Assembly: GCA_001898415.1 (NCBI GenBank)
Contig: MKTU01000037.1
Location: forward strand, 27,550 to 83,464
DNA: 55,915 bases
Direction of reading: 5' to 3'
DNA from: Rhodanobacter sp. 67-28
GTDB lineage: Bacteria; Pseudomonadota; Gammaproteobacteria; Xanthomonadales; Rhodanobacteraceae
The translations under genes and the position numbers were made by a program. Under the pieces are notes generated by a model. The model searched no databases. It was given only the letters and a program-made list of their open reading frames with translations, and was not told the origin of the DNA. How positions within the stretch are numbered: the stretch's first letter is position 1; each line of letters begins with the position of its first letter. Positions 9,495 through 18,097 of the stretch are shown piece by piece.

Positions 9495-10544
9495 ATGAAA
9501 ACTCTGCTCGTCACCGGCGGCGCTGGCTTCATCGGTGCCAATTTCGTGTTGCAGGCGGTGGCCGATGACCTGCGCGTCATCAACCTGGACAAGCTCACCT
9601 ACGCCGGCAACCCCGACACGCTTGCTTCGCTGGAAGGCAACCCGCGGCATCTGTTCGTGCAGGGCGACATCGGTGATCGCGAGCTGGTGGCGAAGCTGCT
9701 GGCCGGGCACCGGCCCGACGCCATCGTCAATTTCGCCGCCGAATCGCATGTGGATCGCTCGATCGACGGTCCGGCCGAGTTCGTGCAGACCAATGTGGTG
9801 GGCACGCTGGGCCTGCTCGAATGCGCCCGCGACTACTGGCGCGGCCTCGACGGCGCCGCCCGCGACGGCTTCCGCTTCCTGCACGTGTCGACCGACGAGG
9901 TCTACGGCTCGCTGGGTGCCGAGGGCAAGTTCACCGAGACCACGCCGTACGCGCCGAACTCGCCGTACTCCGCGTCCAAGGCCGCCTCCGACCACCTGGT
10001 GCGGGCGTTCCACCACACCTACGGCCTGCCGGTGCTGACCACCAACTGCTCGAACAATTACGGTCCGTACCAGTTCCCCGAGAAGCTGATCCCGCTGGTG
10101 ATCCAGAAGGCGCTGGCCGGCGAGCCGCTGCCGGTCTACGGCGACGGGAAGAACATCCGCGACTGGCTGTTCGTCGGCGATCACTGCAGCGCGATCCGTC
10201 GCGTGCTGGACGCCGGTCGCGTGGGCGAGACCTACAACGTAGGCGGCAATGCCGAGCGCGAGAACATCACCGTGGTGAAGACCATCTGCGCCCTGCTCGA
10301 TGCGCGCCAGCCGCTGGCGGACGGGCGCCCCCGCGAATCGCTGATCACCTACGTCAAGGATCGCCCCGGCCACGATCGCCGCTATGCGATTGACTCGGGC
10401 AAGTTGCAGGACGAACTGGGCTGGCGGCCGACCCACACCTTCGAGAGCGGCATCGCACAGACAGTCGACTGGTATCTCGCCAACCAGTCGTGGAGCCAGC
10501 GCGTGCTGGACGGCAGTTATCGCATGGAGCGCCTCGGCTCATGA
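9495..10544 (+). CDS. rmlB: dTDP-glucose 4,6-dehydratase
   Basis: A 349-residue extended SDR catalysing step two of dTDP-L-rhamnose synthesis. The NAD-binding GGAGFIG motif is at 8-14, the STDEVYG motif at 132-138 carries the Asp-Glu pair used in dehydration, and the catalytic Tyr and Lys are Y158 and K162 (YSASK). I chose the ATG at 9495, which follows GGGA by a few bases and puts the beta-strand/GGAGFIG region at the usual distance; an upstream in-frame ATG at 9462 would add 11 atypical residues. First gene of a tightly coupled rmlBACD operon in which each junction overlaps as ATGA. Confidence 0.96.
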   Translation: MKTLLVTGGAGFIGANFVLQAVADDLRVINLDKLTYAGNPDTLASLEGNPRHLFVQGDIGDRELVAKLLAGHRPDAIVNFAAESHVDRSIDGPAEFVQTNVVGTLGLLECARDYWRGLDGAARDGFRFLHVSTDEVYGSLGAEGKFTETTPYAPNSPYSASKAASDHLVRAFHHTYGLPVLTTNCSNNYGPYQFPEKLIPLVIQKALAGEPLPVYGDGKNIRDWLFVGDHCSAIRRVLDAGRVGETYNVGGNAERENITVVKTICALLDARQPLADGRPRESLITYVKDRPGHDRRYAIDSGKLQDELGWRPTHTFESGIAQTVDWYLANQSWSQRVLDGSYRMERLGS

Positions 10545-11431
10545 GCACCACACGGAAGGGCATCATTCTCGCCGGCGGTTCCGGCACCCGGCTGCACCCG
10601 ATCACCCGCGCGATCAGCAAGCAGCTGCTGCCGGTATACGACAAGCCGATGATCTACTACCCACTGGCCACGCTGATGCTGGCCGGCATCCGCGAGGTCC
10701 TGATCATCAACACACCGCACGAGCAGGCGATGTTCCAGCGCCTGCTGGGCGACGGCTCGCAGTGGGGCCTGGACATCCGCTACGCGGTGCAGCCGTCGCC
10801 GGACGGGCTGGCCCAGGCGTTCACCATCGGTCGTGATTTCGTCGACGGCAAGTCGAGTTGCCTGGTGCTGGGCGACAATATCTTCTACGGTCATGGCTTC
10901 ACAGAGCGCCTGAAGCGTGCGGCCGCGCGCGAGCACGGCGCCACCGTGTTCGGCTACTGGGTGAGGGATCCGGAACGCTACGGCGTCGCCGAATTCGACG
11001 CGAATGGCAAGGTGGTCGGCTTGGAAGAGAAGCCCGCACAGCCGAAGTCGCACTACGCGGTCACCGGTCTGTATTTCTATGATGCGCGCGTGTGCGATTA
11101 CGCTGCCGCACTGAAGCCTTCGCCGCGCGGCGAGCTGGAGATCACTGATCTCAATCGCTGCTACCTCAACGACAATTCGCTCCATCTGGAGCAACTCGGT
11201 CGCGGCTTCGCCTGGCTGGACACCGGCACCCACGAGTCGCTGATGGAAGCGGGCAACTACATCGAGACGATCGAGAACCGGCAGGGCCTCAAGGTGTGCT
11301 GCCCGGAAGAAATCGCCTACCTCAACGGCTGGATAGACGCCGAGCAGTTGCTGGCGCTGGCCGCACCGCTGGCCAAGACCGGCTATGGACAGTACCTGCA
11401 ACAGCTGACACAACAGGGCTTGGCGCGATGA
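10541..11431 (+). CDS. rmlA: Glucose-1-phosphate thymidylyltransferase
   Basis: A 296-residue nucleotidyltransferase forming dTDP-glucose from dTTP and glucose-1-phosphate, the committed step to dTDP-rhamnose. The N-terminal signature [11 protein letters not shown] and the lysine in [12 protein letters not shown] are intact, GDNIFYG is the metal/sugar-phosphate site, and [12 protein letters not shown] is typical of RmlA. The length matches the family. The ATG overlaps the rmlB stop by 4 nt (ATGA), showing translational coupling. Family members are feedback-inhibited by dTDP-rhamnose; that is family knowledge, not something visible here. Confidence 0.96.
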   Translation: MSTTRKGIILAGGSGTRLHPITRAISKQLLPVYDKPMIYYPLATLMLAGIREVLIINTPHEQAMFQRLLGDGSQWGLDIRYAVQPSPDGLAQAFTIGRDFVDGKSSCLVLGDNIFYGHGFTERLKRAAAREHGATVFGYWVRDPERYGVAEFDANGKVVGLEEKPAQPKSHYAVTGLYFYDARVCDYAAALKPSPRGELEITDLNRCYLNDNSLHLEQLGRGFAWLDTGTHESLMEAGNYIETIENRQGLKVCCPEEIAYLNGWIDAEQLLALAAPLAKTGYGQYLQQLTQQGLAR

Positions 11432-11985
11432 AGGTCATTGAAACGGCACTACCCGGTGCGCTGGTACTCGAACCACAGGTGTTCGGCGATGCCCGCGGCT
11501 TCTTCTACGAAAGCTACAACGAAGCGAAGTACCGCGCGGCCGGCGTCGACCACCGCTTCGTGCAATCCAACGTCTCGCGCTCGGCCCGCGGCGTGCTGCG
11601 CGGCCTGCACTACCAGTGGCCGAATCCGCAGGGCAAGCTGGTCAGCGTGCTCGAGGGCGAGGTCTACGACGTGGCGGTGGACATCCGCCGCGGCTCGCCC
11701 ACGTTCGGACAATCGGTCGGCGTGATGCTCACCGCCGACAACCACCGCCACTTCTGGATACCGGAAGGTTTCGCGCACGGCTTCTGCGTGGTCTCCGACT
11801 TCGCCACCTTCACCTATCAGTGCACCGCGCTGTACGACCCGAAGGCCGACGCCGGCATCCGCTGGAACGATGCGGCGCTGGCCATCGACTGGCCGGTCAG
11901 CGCGCCCTTGCTGTCGGACAAGGATGGCAAGACGCCGCTGCTTGCCGATGTGCCGCCGGAGCGGTTGCCGGTCTACGTGTCATGA
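11428..11985 (+). CDS. rmlC: dTDP-4-dehydrorhamnose 3,5-epimerase
   Basis: A 185-residue cupin epimerase acting on dTDP-4-keto-6-deoxyglucose. The RGLHYQ motif with the catalytic His, the [10 protein letters not shown] region and the IPEGFAHGF segment are characteristic, and the length is normal. The ATG overlaps the rmlA stop as ATGA. With RmlB and RmlD it completes the rhamnose donor pathway, whose product probably feeds the glycosyltransferases across metB and possibly other rhamnosylated glycans. Confidence 0.96.
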   Translation: MKVIETALPGALVLEPQVFGDARGFFYESYNEAKYRAAGVDHRFVQSNVSRSARGVLRGLHYQWPNPQGKLVSVLEGEVYDVAVDIRRGSPTFGQSVGVMLTADNHRHFWIPEGFAHGFCVVSDFATFTYQCTALYDPKADAGIRWNDAALAIDWPVSAPLLSDKDGKTPLLADVPPERLPVYVS

Positions 11986-12932
11986 AGATTCTGCTGCTCG
12001 GCGCCAACGGCCAGTTGGGCCGTACGTTCCTCGATCAAGGCGGTTTGGCCGCGCGCGGCGAGCTGGCCGCGGCATGCCGTGATGGCGTGTTGACGACCGG
12101 CGGCCTCGGCAAGATCGCCGACCTGTCGGACCCCGTATCGCTCCCCGCCGTGCTCGACCGCCTGCGCCCTGACGTCATCGTCAACGCCGCCGCCTATACC
12201 GCGGTCGATCGCGCCGAGCAGGAAGAGGCGCTGGCCACACGCGTCAACGGCGAAGCGGTCGGCACGCTGGGTCGCTGGGCGGCGGCGCACGGTGCGCTGG
12301 TGATCCACTATTCCACCGACTACGTGTTCGACGGCCACCAGTCGCAACCCTACGCCGTCGACGCGCCAACCGGTCCGCTCGGCGCCTACGGCCGCAGCAA
12401 GCTGGCGGGCGAAGGAGCGTTGCGCGACAGCGGTGCCGACCATTTCATCTTCCGCACCGCGTGGGTCTACGCGGCGCACGGGCACAATTTCCTGCGCACC
12501 ATGCTGCGCCTCGGAGCCGAGCGCGACGAGCTGCGCGTGGTTGCCGACCAGCACGGCGCACCGACCGATACCGGGCTGATCGTCGACGGCACGCTCGCCG
12601 CGCTGGATCGCTGGATGACGTCGGATCGCGCGGCACGTGAATCGCTCATCGGCACGCATCATCTGGTCGCCAGCGGCGCGACGACATGGCACGGTTTCGC
12701 CAGTGCAATCTTCGACGCAGCGCAAGTACGCGGGCTGCTTCCAAATCCGCCGCGCGTAGTGGCGATCGCCACCACCGACTACCCGACGCCGGCGGTGCGT
12801 CCGGCGTGGTCGTTGCTGGACAACACCGATTTTCAGCGGCGGTTTGCCTCGCCGCTGCCAGACTGGCGCGACGGCATGCTCCGGGTGATGGATCAGCTCG
12901 GCAGCAAGTTCGACGGTCCCCGGTCGCCGTAA
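11982..12932 (+). CDS. rmlD: dTDP-4-dehydrorhamnose reductase
   Basis: A 316-residue SDR-type reductase, the last step of dTDP-L-rhamnose synthesis using NAD(P)H. GANGQLG near the N-terminus binds the cofactor, YSTDYVFDG and YGRSKLAGE carry the catalytic Thr/Tyr/Lys set, and RTAWVYAAHGHNF is a family block. It overlaps the rmlC stop by 4 nt. After its stop comes a 248-nt gap filled largely by two palindromic repeats before xanB, so xanB may be read from the rml promoter or from its own. Confidence 0.95.
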   Translation: MKILLLGANGQLGRTFLDQGGLAARGELAAACRDGVLTTGGLGKIADLSDPVSLPAVLDRLRPDVIVNAAAYTAVDRAEQEEALATRVNGEAVGTLGRWAAAHGALVIHYSTDYVFDGHQSQPYAVDAPTGPLGAYGRSKLAGEGALRDSGADHFIFRTAWVYAAHGHNFLRTMLRLGAERDELRVVADQHGAPTDTGLIVDGTLAALDRWMTSDRAARESLIGTHHLVASGATTWHGFASAIFDAAQVRGLLPNPPRVVAIATTDYPTPAVRPAWSLLDNTDFQRRFASPLPDWRDGMLRVMDQLGSKFDGPRSP

Positions 12933-12957
12933 TCCGATTGCTGTCGCGCGTTGTCGC

Positions 12958-13028
12958 GTAGGGCGGACATTGTCCGCCGCTTTCGCGCCGGCCCGCGAAG
13001 GCCTGCCGGCGGGCAGTGTTCGCCCTAC
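12958..13028. repeat. Palindromic repeat, family B (copy B1)
   Basis: An inverted repeat opening with GTAGGGCGGACATTGTCCGCC and closing with GGCGGGCAGTGTTCGCCCTAC, with about 30 nt between the arms. Each arm can itself fold, giving a double-hairpin shape. Related copies lie at 37116-37190 and 50264-50335. It sits 49 nt before a family A copy, between rmlD and xanB. Confidence 0.75.
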
Positions 13029-13077
13029 GCGGCGGGAACGTTGCGGCATAATGAGCAATCCGCACAGCTCTCCCTGC

Positions 13078-13150
13078 GTAGGAGCGCATCCTGTGCGCGA
13101 CGCTTTTCGTGACGTGATGAAGATACATCGCGCACAGGGTGCGCTCCTAC
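13078..13150. repeat. Palindromic repeat, family A (copy A1)
   Basis: An inverted repeat with arms GTAGGAGCGCATCCTGTGCG and its near-complement ending in GCGCTCCTAC. Each arm contains a smaller palindrome. Two more copies are at 14610-14683 and 50195-50255. It lies 30 nt upstream of the xanB start codon, so it is transcribed into the xanB leader if transcription starts upstream of it. Confidence 0.75.
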
Positions 13151-13180
13151 ACGTAACATCCGGCCAGGAACGTCGAACTC

Positions 13181-14593
13181 ATGTTGATTCCCCTGATCCT
13201 CAGCGGCGGCAGCGGCACCCGGTTGTGGCCGGTATCGCGGAAGAACCTGCCCAAGCAGTTCCTCGAACTGGCCGGCAAGGGCACGTTGTTCCAGCAGACC
13301 GTCGCGCGCACCCGCGCGCTGCCGGAGGTGGCCGCGCCGATCGTGGTGGCCAGCGAGGATCACCGCTTTCTCGCCGCCGACCAGTTGCTGGAAGCAGGCA
13401 TCGAAGGCGCCACGATCATGCTGGAACCGCTGGCACGAAACACCGCGCCGGCGATCGCGCTGGGCGCGCTGCAGGCACTGCAGCACGATCCCGACGCATT
13501 GCTGCTGGTGCTGCCGGCCGATCACCTGATCGGCGACACCGCCGCATTCACCGCGGCGGTGGCGCAGGCAATGCCATTGGCGAAGGACGGCTGGCTGGCC
13601 ACGTTCGGCATCCGCCCGGATCGCCCGGAGACCGGCTTCGGCTACATCCGCCGTGCCGAGGCGATCGACGGGCATGGTTTCCGCGTCGGGCAGTTCGTCG
13701 AAAAGCCCAGTCTCGCCAAGGCCGAGTCCTACCTCGCCGACGGCGGCTACGACTGGAACTCGGGCATGTTCCTGTTCAGGGCGTCACGCTATCTGGAGGA
13801 GCTGGCCGCACACGCGCCGGCGATGCTGGAGGCCGTGCGCGCAGCACATGCCAAGGCCACGGCCGATCTCGACTTCGTGCGCATCGATCGCGACGCGTTC
13901 GCACAGGTGCCGGACAATTCGATCGACTACGCGGTGATGGAAAAGACCGCGCGCGCCGCGGTGGTACCGGTCAGCTGCGGATGGAGCGACATCGGCTCGT
14001 GGTCGGCGCTGTGGCTCACCGGCGACAAGGACGCCGCGGGCAACCTGCGCGAGGGCGACACGCTGACCGTGGACACGCGCAACTCGCTGCTCCGCTCGCA
14101 CGATCGCCACTTGCTTGCCACCGTCGGTGTCGACGACCTGATCGTGGTGACCACGCCGGACGCCACCCTGGTGGCGCACCGTGACGCCGCACAGGACGTG
14201 AAGAAGATCGTCGAACAGCTCAAGGCCGCCGGCCGCAGCGAGCATTCGCTGCATCGCGTGGTGCATCGCCCGTGGGGCAATTACGACTCGCTGGAGGCGG
14301 GCGAGCGCTTCCAGGTCAAGCGCATCCAGGTCAAGCCCGGCGCCTCGCTGAGCCTGCAGAAGCATCATCACCGCGCCGAACACTGGATCGTGGTCTCCGG
14401 CACCGCCGAGGTCACCTGCGACGACAAGCTATTCCTGCTCGGCGAGAACCAGAGCACCTACATCCCGCTGGGCAGCAAGCACCGCCTGCGCAACCCCGGC
14501 AAGCTGCCGCTGGAGCTGATCGAGGTCCAGTCCGGCAGCTACCTGGGCGAAGACGACATCGTGCGCTATGACGACGTTTACGGCCGGGCGTGA
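13181..14593 (+). CDS. xanB: Bifunctional mannose-1-phosphate guanylyltransferase / mannose-6-phosphate isomerase
   Basis: A 470-residue type II PMI/GMP enzyme. Residues 1-~340 are the guanylyltransferase, with GGSGTRLWPVSR and LPKQFL near the N-terminus and the FVEKPS sugar-binding motif. Residues ~350-470 are the cupin isomerase, with HHHRAEHW and a Gly-rich GSKHRLRNPG segment. It converts fructose-6-P to mannose-6-P and makes GDP-mannose; a phosphomannomutase (xanA) is needed between the two reactions and is not in this window. The ATG follows AGGAA at about 10 nt. In Xanthomonas xanB follows rmlD in the same way, for LPS and exopolysaccharide synthesis. Confidence 0.94.
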   Translation: MLIPLILSGGSGTRLWPVSRKNLPKQFLELAGKGTLFQQTVARTRALPEVAAPIVVASEDHRFLAADQLLEAGIEGATIMLEPLARNTAPAIALGALQALQHDPDALLLVLPADHLIGDTAAFTAAVAQAMPLAKDGWLATFGIRPDRPETGFGYIRRAEAIDGHGFRVGQFVEKPSLAKAESYLADGGYDWNSGMFLFRASRYLEELAAHAPAMLEAVRAAHAKATADLDFVRIDRDAFAQVPDNSIDYAVMEKTARAAVVPVSCGWSDIGSWSALWLTGDKDAAGNLREGDTLTVDTRNSLLRSHDRHLLATVGVDDLIVVTTPDATLVAHRDAAQDVKKIVEQLKAAGRSEHSLHRVVHRPWGNYDSLEAGERFQVKRIQVKPGASLSLQKHHHRAEHWIVVSGTAEVTCDDKLFLLGENQSTYIPLGSKHRLRNPGKLPLELIEVQSGSYLGEDDIVRYDDVYGRA

Positions 14594-14609
14594 GGGCACT
14601 CAATAGTTC

Positions 14610-14683
14610 TGCAGGAGCGCACCTTGTGCGCGATGCCCTTGCGCATGTGACGAAGAGCATCGCGCACAAGGTGCGCTCCTACA
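14610..14683. repeat. Palindromic repeat, family A (copy A2)
   Basis: Arms TGCAGGAGCGCACCTTGTGC and its complement ending GCGCTCCTACA, separated by a ~25-nt centre. It fills the gap between convergent xanB and the TMADH-like gene. Read on the minus strand, the TAG in the outer tip is the stop codon of the TMADH-like gene (14679-14681). It could double as a transcription or mRNA-stability hairpin for both genes; that is inference. Confidence 0.75.
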
Positions 14684-16739
14684 TCTCTGCGACGTGGAAG
14701 TGCCGCCTGAAGGGGACGCCGGCGGCGACGGGTTCTTCCAGTTCGCGCGCGTAGCGGTGGCCGGCGTAGACCGCATGGGCGATCAGGCCGGGGGCCTCGG
14801 CGTCGCCGATGCAGCGCAGCGAGTGCAGCCCGGCGGCGGGCCATTCCGCTTCGCGTTCCAGCAGTTGCTGGTACAGCGCATCGTCCGGCAGGCGGGCGGT
14901 CACGGTGACGATGGCGTCGCAGGCCAGGTCGCGGCACTGGTGGTCCCACACGTTTTCGACGCTGAGCGTGCAGCCGGCGTAGCCGACGATGTCGTGCGAC
15001 ACGATCGCCTCGATGCCGAGTTTGGCCATCCGTTTGCGGATATGCCGGTAGTCCAGCGTGTGCTGGCTCCACGGCGCGACGCTGTCTTCCGGCGTCAGAT
15101 ACGTCACCTCGCAACCGCGCAGGCGCAAGGTTTCGGCGGCGATGCCCGCGTAGTAGAAACCGTCGTCGTCGAACACCACCACACGGCCCTCGGGCAGACG
15201 GCCGTCCATCAGGTCGTCCGGCGTGAACACGCGCGGGTTGTCGGAGAAGCCGTCGATGGCTGCGCCGTGGCTGCGGCCGTAGCCGTCGCGGCGCCAGTGG
15301 CAGCCGGTGGCCAGCACCACGTGGTCGGCACCGAAGTCGAGCACGTCTTGCGCGGTGAGCGGCGAATCGAGATAGACGGCCACATTCGCCAGCTTGCGGA
15401 TCTGGCCGACGCGCCAGTCGCGCACGCGCGCCCATTCGGCCAGGCCCGGCATGCGCGATTCGCGGGTGACGCGGCCGCCGAGTTCCTTGCGCGCCTCGGC
15501 CAGGCTCACCTCGTAGCCGCGCTGGCCCAGCGCACGCGCCGCTTCCAGCCCGGCAGGGCCGGCGCCGACCACCAGCACGCGCGCCGCCGAGCGTTTCGGC
15601 GCGATGCGTTCCGGGTGCCAGTCCTTGCGCCACTCCTCACCCATGGTCGGATTCTGCGTGCAGCGGATCGGCGAGATGGTCATGTCGCCGGAGACGCAGA
15701 TGTTGCAGCCGATGCATTCGCGGATATCGTCGACGCGACCTTCCTCGATCTTGCGCGGCAGGAACGGGTCGGCGATCGACGGGCGCGCGCAGCCGATCAG
15801 GTCCAGCACGCCGCGCTTGAGTTGCGACACCATGGTGTCGGGGGAGGTGAAGCGGCCCACGCCCACCACCGGCTTGCTGGTGGTTTGCTTGACGAAGTCG
15901 ATGAACGGCTCCTGCGCGCCCTCCGCGGCAAAGCGCGAGGGCACCGAGTCGTTGTACCAGGCGGCAAGGTTCACGTCCCACAGGTCGGGCAGCTCGGCCA
16001 GCATGGCGACGATCTCCTTCGCCTCGGCCAGTTCGACGCCGCCCGGCCCCAGCAGTTCCTCGGTGGCGAAGCGCAGCGCCACGGCACAGGTGTCGCCGAC
16101 CGCTTCCTTCGTATCCACCAGCACTTCGCGCAGCAGCCGTACGCGGTTCTCCAGCGAGCCACCGTATGCGTCGCTGCGCTGGTTGCGCCGGCGCTGCAGG
16201 AAGTGCATCGCCAGCGACAGGTCGTGCGCGGCGTAGACGTAGATGATGTCCATGCCCGCGCGCTTGCCGCGGATCGCCGCCTCGCGATGCCAGCGGCGGT
16301 ACTCGCGGATGTCGTGTTGCGTCATCGCCCGCGCCTGGTGCGGGTAGCCGTACTTGGTCGGCTGGTGCGACGGCGCGATCAGCACCTCGCGCGAATAGAG
16401 GTTGGAGGCGGTGGGTCCGTTGTGGGTGAGTTCCAGCGCGGCCAGCGCGCCGTGCGCATGCACCTTGTCGCACATCAGCGCCAGCGCGGGGATGTCGCGG
16501 TCGTCCCACAGCCGCGCCTCGACGTACGGGGTGAGATCGCCGCTGGGGTGGATCTCGCACTCCTCGGTGGAGACCACCGCCCAGCCGCCCTCGGCCTTCA
16601 CCTCGCGCATCGCCGCATGCGCCAGCGGCATCGCGTGGCCCATGCCGTTGCAATGCGGCACCTGGAAGAAGCGGTTCTTCGCGGTCACCGGACCGATCTT
16701 GAGCGGGGTGAACAGGAGGTCGTAACGCGGGTCGCGCAT
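14679..16739 (-). CDS. Trimethylamine-dehydrogenase-like FMN/4Fe-4S oxidoreductase (probable N-demethylase)
   Basis: A 686-residue three-domain flavoprotein colinear with trimethylamine dehydrogenase. The N-terminal TIM barrel has Cys30 in FQVPHC, the residue that carries 6-S-cysteinyl-FMN in TMADH. The catalytic Tyr169 and His172 (YVYAAH) and the Asp of WYNDSVPSRF (D264, equal to TMADH D267) are conserved. The 4Fe-4S cysteines are C342, C345, C348 and C360. An NAD/FAD-like domain (VVGAGPAGLEAARAL) follows. Of the three aromatic residues that cage trimethylamine, only W261 (TMADH W264) remains: position 60 is Glu instead of Tyr, and the W355 region reads SGDMTISP. The substrate is therefore probably another N-methyl compound, as in DgcA-type dimethylglycine or betaine demethylases. 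The start at 16739 gives TMADH-like numbering; the 5' extension to 16772 is ignored. It is 4 nt after the permease stop. Confidence 0.85.
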   Translation of the reverse strand: MRDPRYDLLFTPLKIGPVTAKNRFFQVPHCNGMGHAMPLAHAAMREVKAEGGWAVVSTEECEIHPSGDLTPYVEARLWDDRDIPALALMCDKVHAHGALAALELTHNGPTASNLYSREVLIAPSHQPTKYGYPHQARAMTQHDIREYRRWHREAAIRGKRAGMDIIYVYAAHDLSLAMHFLQRRRNQRSDAYGGSLENRVRLLREVLVDTKEAVGDTCAVALRFATEELLGPGGVELAEAKEIVAMLAELPDLWDVNLAAWYNDSVPSRFAAEGAQEPFIDFVKQTTSKPVVGVGRFTSPDTMVSQLKRGVLDLIGCARPSIADPFLPRKIEEGRVDDIRECIGCNICVSGDMTISPIRCTQNPTMGEEWRKDWHPERIAPKRSAARVLVVGAGPAGLEAARALGQRGYEVSLAEARKELGGRVTRESRMPGLAEWARVRDWRVGQIRKLANVAVYLDSPLTAQDVLDFGADHVVLATGCHWRRDGYGRSHGAAIDGFSDNPRVFTPDDLMDGRLPEGRVVVFDDDGFYYAGIAAETLRLRGCEVTYLTPEDSVAPWSQHTLDYRHIRKRMAKLGIEAIVSHDIVGYAGCTLSVENVWDHQCRDLACDAIVTVTARLPDDALYQQLLEREAEWPAAGLHSLRCIGDAEAPGLIAHAVYAGHRYARELEEPVAAGVPFRRHFHVAEM

Positions 16740-16743
16740 GGGT

Positions 16744-18072
16744 TCAGGCCTTGGTCGCCGCGGTCGCGCCACGACGTCGCATGAAGAAATACAGGGGCAA
16801 CCCGGCCGCGATCAGGCCAAGGGCGTAGACGAACGGCGCCCCGCCGATGCCGATGAAGGCATAGACCACGTACAGCGTGGCAATCACGGCGACCAGCAGC
16901 ACGCCACGCCCGCGGCACGGCGCGGCACCACGCCGCCACAAAACCGCGAGCGCCAGCGCGCAGGCCAGGTACAGCGGCAGGTTCGCTGCGGTCACCAGCA
17001 GCGTGATGAAGGTGAACGCGGCCACCAGCGAACTGCTGTAGCTCATCCACACCATCACGGAGGCAAGCACGCCGGTGACCACCAGCGCGGTCGTCGGCGC
17101 ACCGTGCCGGTTGCCGCGCATGAGCAGCGACGGCAGCACGCCGTTGGCAGCCATGGTGCGGGTCAGCTGGCCGGCCAGCAGGGTCCATCCGTTCAGCGCG
17201 CCGAGCCCGCTGACCACCACGAACAGTGCCAGCCAGCGGCCGGAGCCGGCCGCGCCGAACTGTTCCATCAACAACGCGAACGGCGCGCCGGCGCTGGCCA
17301 GCACGTCCTGCCGGATCAGCAGCAGCGGCACCGCGCAGACCACCAGGTAGATTGCCGCGACCACCACCGCGCCGGCCATCGTCGCGCGCGGAATCGTGCG
17401 ACCGGGGTCGTCGACGCGCTCGGCCGGAATGCTGGCCGATTCGATGCCGAGCATCGCGAACAGCGCGATGGTGGAGGCCGCCATCACGCCGCCGAAGCTC
17501 ACCGGCGTGGTCGGCGGATGCGCCACGTAGCTGCCCGGCGAGCTGAGCAGCACCCAGCCGCCGAGCGCGGCGATCGCCAGCATCGGCAGCAATTTCAGCG
17601 CCGTGGTGACGATCTGCACCACGCCGCCGGTGCGCACGCCGAGCAGGTTGACCAGCACGAACAGCCACACCAGCGCCAGTGCGAACGCCATCGACGGCAC
17701 CTCCGCGAGGCCGGGCACCACCACGGTGAGGTAGCCGACCACGCCGGTGGCCAGCGCGGCATTGGTCAGCCACAGCGAAACCCAGTAGGCCCACATCGCC
17801 ATGTAGGCTGGCAGGTCCCCGAGCGTCTCGCGCACGTAGCCGTAGGGACCGTCCGCGCCCGGCAGCGCCGCGGAAAGGTGCGCGAACACTCGCGCCAGGG
17901 TGAGACAACCGAGCAGGGTGATGCCCCAGCCGATCAGCGCGTTGAACCCGTACGGCGCCAGCGAGGACGGCAGCAGGAAGATGCCCATGCCGATCACGTT
18001 GCCGACCACCAGCGCGGTACAGGTCCAGAAGCCGATCCGCTGGCGATCGTGCATGGCGGCTAGCTGCTCCAT
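16744..18072 (-). CDS. APC-superfamily amino acid/amine permease
   Basis: A 442-residue inner-membrane transporter with about 12 hydrophobic segments. The first holds GNVIGMGIFLLP, the substrate-binding unwound-helix motif of the APC family; family resemblance is closest to the AdiC/YjeH-like amino acid or amine exchangers. The gene lies between the Rieske oxygenase (25 nt upstream) and the TMADH-like gene (4 nt downstream), so it probably imports the N-methylated substrate or exchanges it for a product. The start at 18072 is uncertain: ATG at 18054 (MHDRQRIGF) is also plausible and has GGAG 12 nt upstream. Betaine uptake is more often by BCCT or ABC systems, so an APC carrier hints at an amino-acid-like substrate. 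Confidence 0.87.
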   Translation of the reverse strand: MEQLAAMHDRQRIGFWTCTALVVGNVIGMGIFLLPSSLAPYGFNALIGWGITLLGCLTLARVFAHLSAALPGADGPYGYVRETLGDLPAYMAMWAYWVSLWLTNAALATGVVGYLTVVVPGLAEVPSMAFALALVWLFVLVNLLGVRTGGVVQIVTTALKLLPMLAIAALGGWVLLSSPGSYVAHPPTTPVSFGGVMAASTIALFAMLGIESASIPAERVDDPGRTIPRATMAGAVVVAAIYLVVCAVPLLLIRQDVLASAGAPFALLMEQFGAAGSGRWLALFVVVSGLGALNGWTLLAGQLTRTMAANGVLPSLLMRGNRHGAPTTALVVTGVLASVMVWMSYSSSLVAAFTFITLLVTAANLPLYLACALALAVLWRRGAAPCRGRGVLLVAVIATLYVVYAFIGIGGAPFVYALGLIAAGLPLYFFMRRRGATAATKA

Positions 18073-18097
18073 CCCGCCACCGCCACGGCCGGCGCGC

